Assembly: GCF_000298295.1 (NCBI RefSeq)
Contig: NZ_AMGM01000008.1
Location: 32,707 to 96,706 of the forward strand
Reading direction: 5' to 3'
DNA length: 64,000 bases
Source: Cecembia lonarensis LW9
GTDB taxonomy: Bacteria > Bacteroidota > Bacteroidia > Cytophagales > Cyclobacteriaceae
Part shown: piece by piece, positions 9,781 to 18,662 of the stretch
Position numbering within the stretch: the first letter of the stretch is position 1
Layout: the number at the start of each line of letters is the position of its first letter
Translations under genes and position numbers: made by a program
The notes under the pieces: model-generated
Told to the model about the DNA's origin: nothing
The model's input: only the letters and a program-made list of their open reading frames with translations
Databases searched by the model: none

Positions 9781-9976
9781 CCTCAATCTATCATGGATTG
9801 CAGATTAAAAGTCTGCTGTATCTCCTCAGGAAATTAAAAATTTCAAGAAGCTGGAATTTTATAAAGTGGGAAATATAAAGGCGGATGTTGGATTTCGGCC
9901 TCCCATTTCCGAAATCACCCTTTCCACTTCCACAATTCTGTCTTGATTCTTGCTTCTTATCTCTTGCATCTTGCCA

Positions 9977-10002
9977 CATGGTACATTGTACATGGTACTT
10001 GG
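9977..10002. repeat. GTAC-rich degenerate tandem repeat, copy 1
   Basis: Reads as repeats of a unit close to 'ACATGGTACTTGGT'. The same unit forms a longer array at 44347-44421. Both copies are intergenic and lie shortly upstream of a gene start. Each unit is centred on the palindrome GTAC. Confidence 0.6.
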
Positions 10003-10117
10003 TAAATCTCAAAACCCTCCTCTAGTCCCATACCTCCTAATCCCCTTCCAAAAAAGAATCCTCCCAGAACCCCTCAAAACGGACAACAGAACCGATCTTT
10101 TTTTCTATTTTGAAACC

Positions 10118-11772
10118 ATGAAAAAACATGGATGGTTGATCCTTTTCATAGGAATCATTTTTGGATTCACCTTGGCCAATTCCGCCGGGAGAATCACCAA
10201 GAAACAGGTAATCGCAGCCCAAAACCTCTTTGGAATCAACTTTGAAGGCAAGTCTATAGAAACCATGTTGGCTTACCTGAGCAGCAACCGCAAAGGCTAC
10301 GAAAGCATGCGTAACTTTCCTCTGGAAAATGCTGTCAGTCCTGCCCTGATTTTTGACCCCATTCCGGTTGATTATCAGCTCCCAAAAAACGAAGGACTCA
10401 ATGATTGGAAAATCAATGAAGCCGCGGAGTTGCCTGAAAACTTTGAGGACCTCGCCTTTTATCCCCTACTGGACCTGGCAGGATTGATCAAGTCAGGCAA
10501 AATCAGTGCATTGAATTTGACAAAATTATACCTGGAACGCATTAAAAAATACGATGAGCAGCTAAAGGCATTTGTTACGGTCACTGAAGAATTGGCACTT
10601 AATCAAGCCCAAAAGGCAGACGAGGAATTAGCAAAAGGGATCTACCGAGGCCCACTGCATGGCATTCCTTATGGAGTAAAAGATCTTGCGGCTGTACCGG
10701 GGTATCCCACTACTTGGGGAGCTGCTCCTTATAGGGAACAAGTGCTTGACCAAAAAGCCACAGTCGTACAGAAACTGGAAGATGCAGGTGCGGTGCTTTT
10801 GGGGAAGTTGGTTTCGGGGAGCTTGGCCCGTGGAGATGTCTGGTTTGGGGGAAAAAAAAAAATCCCTGGGACTTGGAACAAGGAGCCACAGGCTCCTCCG
10901 CAGGCTCGGGGGCAGCCACTGCTGCGGGATTGGTGGCATTCTCCATTGGTACAGAAACTTTAGGATCCATTATATCCCCCAGTACCAGAACAGGAAGTAC
11001 TGGATTGAGACCAACATACGGTGCGGTTAGCAAACAGGGCTTTATGGTACTATCCTGGAGTATGGATAAGGTTGGCCCCATCTGTCGCTCTGCAGAGGAC
11101 TGTGCCTTGGTTTTTGATTACATCCGTGGCATTGATCCTCTTGACCGAACCACTAAAGAGGCTAGTTTTAAACCTTTATCAGATCCCGATTTAAGCCAAC
11201 TTAAGGTTGCTTATTTTAAAGAACTTTTTGAAAAAGACAGTTCCGCTACAGGCCAAAACAACCAAAGAACCTTGGAAGAGCTGGCCCAAATGGGCATAAA
11301 ACCTGTACCGGTAAATCTGCCGGGCAACTTCCCATTTGAAGCTTTTGACATCATCTTGAGGGCAGAATCAGGAGCATTTTTCGATGAATTGGTAAGATCA
11401 GGAGGTGTAGACCAGTTGGTAGAACAGCATGAGGGTTCACGGGCTAATTCACTGCGTCAGTCTAGGTTTATTCCTGCGGTAGAATACCTACAGGCCAACC
11501 GGCACCGAACCTTGTTGATAGAAGCCTTTCATCAGCTAATCAAAGACTATGACCTTATCCTCTCCACTACTTATGGTGGCAATCAGTTACTTCAGACTAA
11601 CCTTACCGGCCATCCGGCCTTAAGTTTGCCCAATGGTTTTGATGACAAGGGAAGGCCCACCAGCATCACGTTAGTTGCCAATTATTTTGGTGAAGATAAA
11701 TTGATCATGCTGGCTAATGCTTACCAAAAGCAATACAGATACCATGGTCTTGTACCAAGTCCTTTGAAATAG
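10118..11772 (+). pseudogene. Exported amidase-signature enzyme interrupted by a frameshift at an A11 tract
   Basis: The gene starts at ATG 10118 with a signal sequence or membrane anchor (MKKHGWLILFIG...). Frame 2 carries the N-terminal half, including the catalytic Lys region 'GIPYGVKDLAAVPG' (about residue 187), and runs to 'WFGGKKKIP'. The rest continues in frame 1 from about 10861: 'NPWDLEQGATGSSAGSGAA' is the family's Ser-Ser-Lys signature, followed by 'STRTGSTGLRPTYG' and the remaining domain to 11772. The break lies exactly in a run of eleven A residues (10852-10862). One more A, or a -1 slip there, yields 'GGKKKNPWDLEQG', the expected family sequence, and about 551 residues. So it is a recent mutation, a sequencing error, or a gene expressed by slippage. 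Substrate is unknown; relatives hydrolyse amides or act as Glu-tRNA amidotransferase-like proteins. Confidence 0.85.
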
Positions 11773-11802
11773 ATATTGCGAAAATTTTGATTTTGGCCTA
11801 AG

Positions 11803-12975
11803 ATGAAACATATTCTACCCACCATTGTCATTGCTCAATTTCTGAGCACCTCCCTGTGGTTTGCAGGAAATGCGGTATTGGCTGATATGGCAGCTGAACT
11901 TGAATTGGCACCTGCCTTTTTGGGAAACCTCACCTCTGCTGTTCAGTTGGGTTTTATTTCCGGCACCTTGGTATTTGCCATTTTTACCATTGCCGATAAA
12001 TTTTCTCCATCAAAAGTATTTCTTTGGAGCGCCATCATTGCTTCCTTATTCAATCTGGCAGTCAGTTTTAAAGGTATGTCAGGTATACAGATATTGGTTT
12101 TTAGGTTTGGTACAGGCTTTTTCCTTGCAGGAATTTATCCTATTGGAATGAAAATCGCTTCGGATTACTTTCAGAAAGGATTAGGCAAATCCTTAGGTTT
12201 ATTGGTCGGGGCTTTGGTTTTGGGCACAGCCTTTCCCCATTTGGTAAGGAGCATGACTGATGCATTGCCCTGGCGATTTGTACTCTATGCCACCTCATCA
12301 TTAGCTGTGATTGGGGGATTACTGATTTGGGTCTTGGTACCCAATGGACCTCATCGGAGACCCAGTCAGGCTTTTGATTTCACGGTGTTTTTTAAAGTTT
12401 TTCAGGTCAAACCCTTTCGATCTGCTGCCTTGGGTTACTTTGGACATATGTGGGAACTGTATGCCTTTTGGGCATTTTTGCCAGTTTTTATCCTCCAATA
12501 TGGAAAACTCCATGGCCAGGAAATAAACATTTCCTTTACCAGTTTTGCCATCATCGGCTTAGGGGGATTGTCATGTGCCATGGGTGGATATCTTTCCGAA
12601 AAAATTCATCCGAGCCAAATCGCAAAGTTTGCTTTGACAAGTTCCGGTATTTGTTGTTTCCTCTCGCCCTTTATCTTATTTCAACCCAACTTGGTTGTAT
12701 TTATGCTGTTTCTTATGGTCTGGGGCTTAGCTATCACCGCGGATTCTCCTATGTTCTCCACCTTGGTAGCCCAAAATGCCCCGGAACAAAGCAGAGGAAC
12801 GGCTTTGACCATTGTCAATTCCATTGGTTTTGGTATTTCCATTCTCAGCATACAATTATTGAATATGCTGAATCAAAACTTGGAGCCTGCTTTCCTTTTT
12901 TTAGTCCTTGGCATTGGACCTGTAATTGGATTGTTTTACTTTGTTAAAGGTAAACCCAAACAAGCATCCCTATGA
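11803..12975 (+). CDS. MFS transporter
   Basis: 390 residues with about 12 hydrophobic helices and the two-fold layout of the major facilitator superfamily. The N-terminal half shows 'GFISGTLVFAIFTIADKFSP', equivalent to the loop 2-3 region, and 'FRFGTGFFLAGIYPIGMKIA', typical of helices 4-5 in members that carry sugars, cyanate or organic acids. It starts 30 bp after the amidase and probably shares its transcript, which suggests import of the amide or export of its product. The stop overlaps an ATG at 12972 (ATGA), where the remnant of a YdeI-like gene starts. Confidence 0.85.
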   Translation: MKHILPTIVIAQFLSTSLWFAGNAVLADMAAELELAPAFLGNLTSAVQLGFISGTLVFAIFTIADKFSPSKVFLWSAIIASLFNLAVSFKGMSGIQILVFRFGTGFFLAGIYPIGMKIASDYFQKGLGKSLGLLVGALVLGTAFPHLVRSMTDALPWRFVLYATSSLAVIGGLLIWVLVPNGPHRRPSQAFDFTVFFKVFQVKPFRSAALGYFGHMWELYAFWAFLPVFILQYGKLHGQEINISFTSFAIIGLGGLSCAMGGYLSEKIHPSQIAKFALTSSGICCFLSPFILFQPNLVVFMLFLMVWGLAITADSPMFSTLVAQNAPEQSRGTALTIVNSIGFGISILSIQLLNMLNQNLEPAFLFLVLGIGPVIGLFYFVKGKPKQASL

Positions 12976-13245
12976 AAAGCTCATCATGGGCAGAGGAAAT
13001 CTCCCTTTTGAAATCCTTGGCAGAACAAAACTGGACAATTTGAAATGCCTGAATTCCTGGCAAAAGCCCTGGAATCAGATGCAGTCCTGAAAGCCTCGTT
13101 TGAACAACTTACTCCAGGTAAGCAAAAGGAATATGCAGAACACCTCGGCAGCGCGAAAAGAGAACAAACACAAATTGAGCGATTGGCAAAAATCCGTCCT
13201 ATGATTCTAGAAGGTAAGGGCTTGAATGACAAGTATAAGAAATGA
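12972..13245 (+). pseudogene. Remnant of a YdeI/OmdA-family (DUF1801-like) gene
   Basis: An ATG in the ATGA overlap with the transporter opens a 23-codon frame, 'SSWAEEISLLKSLAEQN', that ends at TGA 13043. This resembles the N-terminus of YdeI/OmpD-associated proteins. Two bases later, in another frame, ATG 13045 opens 66 codons reading 'PEFLAKALESDAVLKASFEQ' and 'KEYAEHLGSAKREQTQIER', the typical C-terminal OmdA domain of the same family. Intact members are near 190-200 residues, so about 100 residues of the middle are gone. The C-terminal piece may still be translated alone, but the gene is best read as internally deleted. N-terminal assignment is less certain than the C-terminal one. Confidence 0.65.
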
Positions 13246-13437
13246 GGGGAAATACCTTAAAATAGAAAATGCTGAGGTAAGGGGCCGGTTTTTCAGGATG
13301 ACACCTTTTGGTGTTGAATGGGAAGAATGAAATATTCCATTCCTATTGACCTATACCAGTTAGCTGCATACCGAAAATGATTATTAGCAAGTGAAGGCAG
13401 AGTTGTTGAGGTTTAGGTTGTGAAAAACTGTATTTAC

Positions 13438-13704
13438 TTACCTTAAAATTTTAAGTAGCTTATCAGGGTCTTGACGGTTGTCCCAAAAAGCAGTAATAAT
13501 AATATCTTCTTCTGTAACCTTGTAAAAAATGCTAAAATCTTTAAGAATGGCAATTCTATGATCTTTGAAACCACTGGTAGGATAAATAAAAGGAGTCTTT
13601 GAAATCTGTTGGGTCTTTTGTTCAACCAACTTAATTAGCTTTTTTGAAAATGTAGTTGACTTCGTCCTATTTGCCCAATATTCCAAGACGCCAACAAATT
13701 GCAT
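13438..13704 (-). CDS. ParE/RelE-type toxin, N-terminus apparently damaged
   Basis: 88 residues from ATG 13704. 'LEYWANRTKSTTFSKKLIKL', 'IYPTSGFKDHRIAILKDFSI' and 'FYKVTEEDIIITAFWDNRQD' match the ParE-like plasmid-stabilisation toxins of Bacteroidota, which inhibit gyrase or cleave mRNA. The family normally starts about 11 residues earlier with a strand such as M-x-V-I-W-T. That strand is encoded here, in frame, at 13705-13731 ('VVIWTKTAD'), but is preceded by TGA and has no ATG, GTG or TTG. ATG 13735 would supply the start if one T were removed. The toxin may therefore be weak or dead, or start at ATT 13725. It follows its antitoxin by 20 bp. Confidence 0.75.
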   Translation of the reverse strand: MQFVGVLEYWANRTKSTTFSKKLIKLVEQKTQQISKTPFIYPTSGFKDHRIAILKDFSIFYKVTEEDIIITAFWDNRQDPDKLLKILR

Positions 13705-13724
13705 ATCTGCAGTTTTAGTCCAAA

Positions 13725-13967
13725 TTACAACTCATTTAGCCATTCGAGGTTTCTTTTGTTCATAGCTTCTTGTGATATCAAATCCCCATTTTTGATATCC
13801 ATTTCACTAAGCTCCAACATTTCCCTTTGTGATTCTGTCAAAACTGTTTTTGACGGCTCTTCTCCTGTGGAAGCAATAAGTTTGTTCAAGGCTTCCAAAA
13901 AACCTTTATTTTTGATAGTAAGAATTTTACCGATCAATTCTTGCTGAATTTTTTCTATTGATTCCAT
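13725..13967 (-). CDS. Antitoxin of the ParE-type pair
   Basis: 80 residues, ATG at 13967. It is rich in Glu and Lys, mostly helical, with 'LTESQREMLELSEMDIKNGD' followed by 'ISQEAMNKRNLEWLNEL'. The C-terminal pattern (two acidic helices ending in E-W-L) is that of antitoxins encoded directly upstream of Bacteroidota ParE-like toxins. It binds and neutralises the toxin and usually represses the pair's promoter. Identification rests on size, composition and position; no DNA-binding motif is clear in the N-terminal half. Confidence 0.75.
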   Translation of the reverse strand: MESIEKIQQELIGKILTIKNKGFLEALNKLIASTGEEPSKTVLTESQREMLELSEMDIKNGDLISQEAMNKRNLEWLNEL

Positions 13968-14235
13968 GCCTTATGGTTGAGTTGTTTTCCAATTTAAAAA
14001 ATTAATTCTTATCAATCTCAATAAAATTTTCACGAAAATAATTCAAAAGGAATTAAGACAAGACTTTTCTTGGCCTTTTTTCTGCCAGCATTCCAACTGA
14101 CAGCATACTGCATAAAGCCATTGGCTATGAGCGTCTAAGTCTTAAGACTTGAACTAGACTTAAAAGAATCTCCACATTTTTTGTAAATTCCATAAACTAA
14201 ACCAAAGTATTGAAAAATTAAGCATCCCCCATTCC

Positions 14236-14841
14236 ATGCCAAAACCTATTCTTTTTATTTCCTTGTTTCTCATTTTTTCCAGTTATAAAGAAATAAAGGC
14301 TCAGAAAGGCTATGAACCTGGCTATATCGTCACCAAGGCATTTGACACCATTCCCGGCAGCATCAAGGACCGAAAAGAGGCACCTTTTGCCAAACTGTAT
14401 TTCAAAATCCGGTTTAAAAGCATGAATTCAAGGGACAGAAGATACAGTCCTAAACAGATCCAAGGATATGCCAAAGGAGAGGATATATTTGAAAGCCAAT
14501 GGATATTACGTTACTCCCGCTTGTTCAAAACTGAATACCTGAGTAGAAAGGATTTGGGCAAGCCCCATTTTCTAAATGTAAGGGAGAAAGGCTTTTTGAC
14601 TTATTACCAATGGGAATTTATGGACCAGGAATCCTCTACAGTAGATGCCGTGGATCTTTTCAAAAGAGAAAATGAGGATTACTTTATCAGGGTTACCCAA
14701 GGCTTACTTGGTCTAAGAATCGCTGCTTTGGAAAAGTACTTTGAGGATTGCCCTGAACTGATGGATAAAATCCGGAGCAAGGAATTCCGTACTCCAATGG
14801 AAATCGCGAGGTTTTATAATAACTGGAATAAAGTAAAATAG
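14236..14841 (+). CDS. Hypothetical exported protein
   Basis: 201 residues beginning with a signal peptide (MPKPILFISLFLIF..., cleavage likely after 'IKAQ' near residue 23). The mature part opens with 'GYEPGYIVTKAFDTIPGSIK', a pattern seen at the start of many Bacteroidota secreted proteins of unknown function, followed by a charged, mixed alpha/beta region. No catalytic motif or lipobox is visible. The next gene follows after 28 bp on the same strand, so the two may be co-transcribed. Confidence 0.6.
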   Translation: MPKPILFISLFLIFSSYKEIKAQKGYEPGYIVTKAFDTIPGSIKDRKEAPFAKLYFKIRFKSMNSRDRRYSPKQIQGYAKGEDIFESQWILRYSRLFKTEYLSRKDLGKPHFLNVREKGFLTYYQWEFMDQESSTVDAVDLFKRENEDYFIRVTQGLLGLRIAALEKYFEDCPELMDKIRSKEFRTPMEIARFYNNWNKVK

Positions 14842-14869
14842 CAGGTAAGATTCCTAAACTCTAAAAAAA

Positions 14870-15262
14870 ATGAGGGAAATAAATAAAATAAGGGAAAGCA
14901 TCATCTTTAATTACATACAGGCATACAATAATTTTGATATTGACAATATGGTAAAGGATATGTCTTCCAACTTAACATTTGAAAACATTGCTAATGGGGA
15001 AATGACCATAAGCCTTAAAGGAGTTGATGCCTTTAAACATCAAGCTGAACTGGCTTTGGATTATTTCTCTTACAGAAGACAAGAAATCCTATCCTATAAA
15101 CATGATGGATTTAATACCATTATTGAAATTGACTACCAAGCCACTTTGGCCATGGATTTCCCAAATGGATTAAAAAAAGGTGACCAATTGCAATTAAATG
15201 GAACTTCCATTTTCAAATTTAATAAGGATAACCAGATTACTCACCTAAAGGACATCGCTTAA
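14870..15262 (+). CDS. NTF2-like / SnoaL-like small protein
   Basis: 130 residues, cytosolic. The layout fits the NTF2-like cone fold: an N-terminal helix 'IFNYIQAYNNFDIDNMVKDM', a strand pair with 'LTFENIANGEMTISLKGVDA', then the antiparallel sheet 'GFNTIIEIDYQATLAMDFPN' and 'LQLNGTSIFKFNKDNQITHL'. Such proteins include SnoaL cyclases, ketosteroid isomerase relatives and many ligand-binding proteins, so no reaction can be assigned. A hairpin 16 bp after the stop may end the transcript. Confidence 0.7.
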   Translation: MREINKIRESIIFNYIQAYNNFDIDNMVKDMSSNLTFENIANGEMTISLKGVDAFKHQAELALDYFSYRRQEILSYKHDGFNTIIEIDYQATLAMDFPNGLKKGDQLQLNGTSIFKFNKDNQITHLKDIA

Positions 15263-15277
15263 TGAAGACCAATAAAA

Positions 15278-15309
15278 CCTGCTGGAACACCATAAGGCAT
15301 TCCAACAGG
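15278..15309 (+). terminator. Hairpin downstream of the NTF2-like gene
   Basis: Arms 'CCTGCTGGAA' and 'TTCCAACAGG' pair over 10 bp with one mismatch around a 12-nt loop. Only a weak T run follows, so it is either an inefficient terminator or an mRNA 3'-end stabiliser. Confidence 0.45.
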
Positions 15310-15448
15310 TCTTTGGGAACGGCTACCTATACGTTCCCTTCTACCTTTAAAGCTCCAACCACGACAACTTGACAACTACGACAACTACGAAACACCATTC
15401 ACACTCTCCATTCTACACTAACCTCTTGCTCTTTAACTTTTTCCCTAA

Positions 15449-16570
15449 TTACACGTACGTTATCTCCTCCTTCTTACCTGTCCTGATCGACTCAAAAATG
15501 GCATCAATAATCACCATATCCTTCCAGCCCTCTTCTCCATCCACAGGAATAATGGCCTTTTTTCCATCCAATATTATCGCTGCCATTTCATCCATCTGTG
15601 TAGTCTGATGGGTGACATGGGGCAAGTCTAATCTGCCTTTATGGGTCCAGGACCTTATCGGACCATAGCCAGTGGAAGGCTGCATCTCCGCAAAGCCTTT
15701 GTCCCCATTCAGATAAAATTTATCCAAATAATTCATGTTGTAAGTAGAGAGACAGGAAGCAATCGCCCCTGAAGGAAACCCTAATTGAAAAGTAATCGTC
15801 TCATCCACTCCCTCTCTAAACTTGACCGGATCGGTTTTGACTTCCTGGGCAGTCACCCAAATAGGTTCCTCTCCCACCATGTACCGGGCGCCATTGATGG
15901 CATAGATCCCTATGTCCATCATGGCTCCTCCGCCTGCCAATTCCCTGTTCAATCTCCATTGGGTAGGATCTCCGATTTTGAAGCCACTTAATCCTTGAAA
16001 AAACCTGATGGTCCCTAATTCCCCTTCCCTCCTCATTCGGACTATTTCCAGGGTATTGGCTTCAAAATGCATCCGGTAACCAATCAAAAGATGTACACCG
16101 GCTTTTTTACAGACCTCAATCATTTCTCTCCCCTCCTGGGCATTGATGGACATAGGCTTTTCGCAGATGACATGCTTACCAGCTGCAGCCACCCGCAAAG
16201 CCTGTGGATGGTGCAGGGCATTTGGGGTAATGATATATACTGCGTCTATATCCGGATTATCCTTGATAGCATCAAAATTTTCATAATTGTAACAGTTCTT
16301 ATCAGGAATATTAAACCTGCCCTGCCAATCCTTGATCTTTGAAGGGGTGCCACTGATTACTCCCGTTATTTTGGCTCTTTTGCAGTCCCTCATGGCATCC
16401 GCTACCCTGTTGGCATAACTGCCCAGTCCCATCAGTGCTACTTTTAGGACTTTTTCATTTTGATATAGATTTGTTCTTTCGGCAAATACTTCAGGGACCA
16501 CAGTGGATACCAAAGGAATGGTGAAAGCCGTTGCGGTTAGCTTTTGGAGAAAATCTCTTCTGGAATGCAT
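15449..16570 (-). CDS. Tat-exported Gfo/Idh/MocA family oxidoreductase
   Basis: 373 residues from ATG 16570; the open frame extends to a TTG nine codons earlier. The N-terminus 'MHSRRDFLQKLTA' followed by a hydrophobic stretch and 'VFA' is a twin-arginine signal, so the protein is exported folded with its cofactor. Next comes the Rossmann motif 'VALMGLGSYANRVADAMRDC', then 'VYIITPNALHHPQALRVAAA' and 'GKHVICEKPMS' with the conserved E-K-P, and the C-terminal substrate domain ('GGGAMMDIGIYAINGARYM'). This is the glucose-fructose oxidoreductase-like, periplasmic group. It is divergent from a TetR regulator 143 bp away, which may control it. Confidence 0.9.
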   Translation of the reverse strand: MHSRRDFLQKLTATAFTIPLVSTVVPEVFAERTNLYQNEKVLKVALMGLGSYANRVADAMRDCKRAKITGVISGTPSKIKDWQGRFNIPDKNCYNYENFDAIKDNPDIDAVYIITPNALHHPQALRVAAAGKHVICEKPMSINAQEGREMIEVCKKAGVHLLIGYRMHFEANTLEIVRMRREGELGTIRFFQGLSGFKIGDPTQWRLNRELAGGGAMMDIGIYAINGARYMVGEEPIWVTAQEVKTDPVKFREGVDETITFQLGFPSGAIASCLSTYNMNYLDKFYLNGDKGFAEMQPSTGYGPIRSWTHKGRLDLPHVTHQTTQMDEMAAIILDGKKAIIPVDGEEGWKDMVIIDAIFESIRTGKKEEITYV

Positions 16571-16713
16571 GGGCAGGAATTTTAGGTTTGAAAACAATCA
16601 TTAAAATAGATCTTTCAATTTAATAAATACACAGTTAATTTTTGTATACCAAATTCATATTTCTTGTTTTATTGAACAATGTTTATTTATATTGCGCTGT
16701 TTAACAATGAATT

Positions 16714-17331
16714 ATGGGAGTTGCTGAGAGAAAATTACGTGAGAAGGAGCAGCTGAGGACTTTAATCCTTGATGCTGCCCGTAGCTTATTCTTTAAATAT
16801 GGTTATGAAAAAACATCTATCAGAAACATTGCTGATGCCATAGAATACAGTCCTGGGATCATATATCACTATTTCAAAGATAAAAATGAAATATTCCATA
16901 CCCTTCACCAAGAGGGGTTCAACCATTTGAAAGCTGAAATGGAAACCGTAGCAAACATGGCAGACCCCATGGGGAGAATGAAAGCCATGGGCAAGAAATA
17001 CCTCCAGTTTGCGCTGGATAATCCAGTGGTTTATGAGCTGATGTTCACCTTGGAAGCACCTGTAGAAAACCTGATTCAAGTAGAAGACCAAGCTTGGAAT
17101 GAAGGTGATGCCATATTTGATCTCATAAAAAAATGCGTACGGGAATGTATCATGATGGGTTACTTCAGGGGGCAAACTGCCGAATCAACTACCTACACGG
17201 TTTTGGCCATGTTGCACGGATTAGTATCCCTAAAAATAAGCAAACGTTCAAACCTTTTTAAGATCAATGAAAAAGAAAACCTGGTCATGAACAGTTTCCA
17301 GGCTTTTTCTTACATGTTGGACAGACAGTAA
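16714..17331 (+). CDS. TetR/AcrR family transcriptional regulator
   Basis: 205 residues. The N-terminal helix-turn-helix is clear: 'LILDAARSLFFKYGYEKTSI' then 'RNIADAIEYSPGIIYHYFKD' with the typical Y-H-Y-F-K-D-K ending at about residue 58. The all-helical ligand and dimer domain fills the rest. The start is fixed by ATG 16714; ATG 16707 is out of frame. The 143-bp gap to the divergent oxidoreductase gene contains two direct AACAATG copies about 28 bp apart but no strong palindrome, so autoregulation is only inferred from position. The ligand is unknown. Confidence 0.9.
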   Translation: MGVAERKLREKEQLRTLILDAARSLFFKYGYEKTSIRNIADAIEYSPGIIYHYFKDKNEIFHTLHQEGFNHLKAEMETVANMADPMGRMKAMGKKYLQFALDNPVVYELMFTLEAPVENLIQVEDQAWNEGDAIFDLIKKCVRECIMMGYFRGQTAESTTYTVLAMLHGLVSLKISKRSNLFKINEKENLVMNSFQAFSYMLDRQ

Positions 17332-17418
17332 TTCCTGATTATAGATCAAGAGATTTTATTAACGGGTTAATTCAGCCCCTGAACAAATGCTGACTGTGCT
17401 GTGTTTTACTTTTGAGTT

Positions 17419-18495
17419 ATGAAAAAAACATACCCAGTCACATTATTTGGAATTATTATATTTTTATTTGTTATGGGTTACCGCACTGTAGAGAAGGAAC
17501 CAAGTTTAACGTTTATTGACAATCCTGAATTGGTAACCATCTCCCCATCTGCTGATTGGCAGGGAACTCCTGTAGATCAACAGGGCAGGTTTACCAATTT
17601 ATACCACCCTTTTGAATCCGGTTTTGGAGATTTGCTCAAATGGCAAATGGGTAAGAATCCCCAAAAAGAAGCAAAAAGATCCGAGCAGCGCAGATTATCG
17701 GTTGAGTTTGATAGCCTGGCATTATACGGTGAGGAAGACTATCTCTTGTGGCTTGGGCACAGCACTTACCTGATGCAGATCAATGGAAAAGTCTTCCTGA
17801 CAGACCCCTTATTATTAGACAATACATTTTTAAAGCGGGAAAGCCCGCTACCCTTTCCTTTGGAAAAATTGCCGGCCTTGGATTATCTGTTGATTTCCCA
17901 TAACCATAGGGATCATCTGGATGCCAAATCACTGAAGTATTTATTTGAAAAAAATTCCGGTATGAAAATACTTACCGGGCTGGGAATTGGAGAAATCATC
18001 GGCAGCTGGGGAGATAACTTGGAAATTCAGGAAGCAGGATGGTACCAACAATATCTTTTACAGGACATCGGTGTTGAAATCACCTATGTTCCTTCGAGGC
18101 ATTGGTCAAGAAGAGGATTATTGGACCAAAACAAAAGCCTTTGGGGTGGTTTTTTCATTAAAAATGGATCTTATTCCGTCTATTTTATGGGAGATAGCGG
18201 GCATGGTCCTCATTTTCAGGATATCAGCAACACTTTAGGGGCACCCGATTACTGTTTGATGGGTGTGGGTGCCTTTAGACCGGAGTGGTTCATGGCGCAG
18301 GCACATATCAGTCCTACTGATGCCATAGAAGCCTTCAATATGATGGGGGGAAAATATTTTATTCCCATGCATTTTGGCACTTTTGACCTTTCGGATGAAC
18401 CCAGAATGGAACCTTGGGACCTATTAGTTGAAAAGAGGGATAATATCAATGGCTTATTGCTTGAACCTATCTTGGGCAAAAACTTACTCAGGTAA
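17419..18495 (+). CDS. MBL-fold metal-dependent hydrolase (NAPE-PLD/UlaG-like)
   Basis: 358 residues with an N-terminal hydrophobic segment (residues 5-22) that may anchor it or direct export. The metallo-beta-lactamase metal site is intact: 'SHNHRDHLD' (H-x-H-x-D-H, about residue 160), 'PSRHWSRR', 'FMGDSGHG' and a final 'PMHFGTFDLSDEP'. These motifs and the 'LLWLGHSTYLMQINGKVFLT' strand match the N-acyl-phosphatidylethanolamine phospholipase D-like group, which cleaves phosphodiester bonds of lipids; UlaG-type lactonases are the next nearest. The substrate here is inferred only from the group. Confidence 0.85.
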   Translation: MKKTYPVTLFGIIIFLFVMGYRTVEKEPSLTFIDNPELVTISPSADWQGTPVDQQGRFTNLYHPFESGFGDLLKWQMGKNPQKEAKRSEQRRLSVEFDSLALYGEEDYLLWLGHSTYLMQINGKVFLTDPLLLDNTFLKRESPLPFPLEKLPALDYLLISHNHRDHLDAKSLKYLFEKNSGMKILTGLGIGEIIGSWGDNLEIQEAGWYQQYLLQDIGVEITYVPSRHWSRRGLLDQNKSLWGGFFIKNGSYSVYFMGDSGHGPHFQDISNTLGAPDYCLMGVGAFRPEWFMAQAHISPTDAIEAFNMMGGKYFIPMHFGTFDLSDEPRMEPWDLLVEKRDNINGLLLEPILGKNLLR

Positions 18496-18662
18496 AATTT
18501 TCCAAAATTTGTTGAATTGAAATTGATACACGGTGATAACCTTTGAGAGCGAGAGAATACCTCTTCTGTAAAATCCATGAATGCTAGAAAATTATAAGAA
18601 TATTTTATTAACTTGCTGTACATCAGCGAAATACACTAATTTTTTCTAAGCAAAACCTTACT

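Larger units (their letters stand above)
9627..10117. other. Long intergenic stretch between aldehyde dehydrogenase and amidase
   Basis: About 490 bp with no convincing gene. It holds the terminator at 9737-9780, two short pieces related to each other in inverted orientation around 'ATTTCGG', a T/C-rich run of 'CTTGCATCTTGC' type and a GTAC-rich repeat (9977-10002) also found at 44347-44421. Open frames crossing it, including one that continues into the amidase, have unlikely compositions and are not genes. Confidence 0.6.

Noticed and set aside
9791..10012. Minus-strand frame of 73 codons in the amidase upstream region
   Set aside because: Built from repeat-like intergenic sequence, no plausible protein composition.
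10873..11772. Separate 299-codon amidase gene starting at TTG 10873
   Set aside because: It begins in the middle of the catalytic signature and lacks the Lys half of the domain; better explained as the downstream part of the frameshifted gene.
16675..16709. Possible TetR operator made of two AACAATG copies
   Set aside because: They are direct, not inverted, repeats; kept only as a remark under the regulator because no dyad was found.
17407..17414. TACTTTTG box before the MBL hydrolase gene
   Set aside because: It lies only 5 bp from the ATG and has no TTG at the right distance upstream, so the transcript would start inside the gene.
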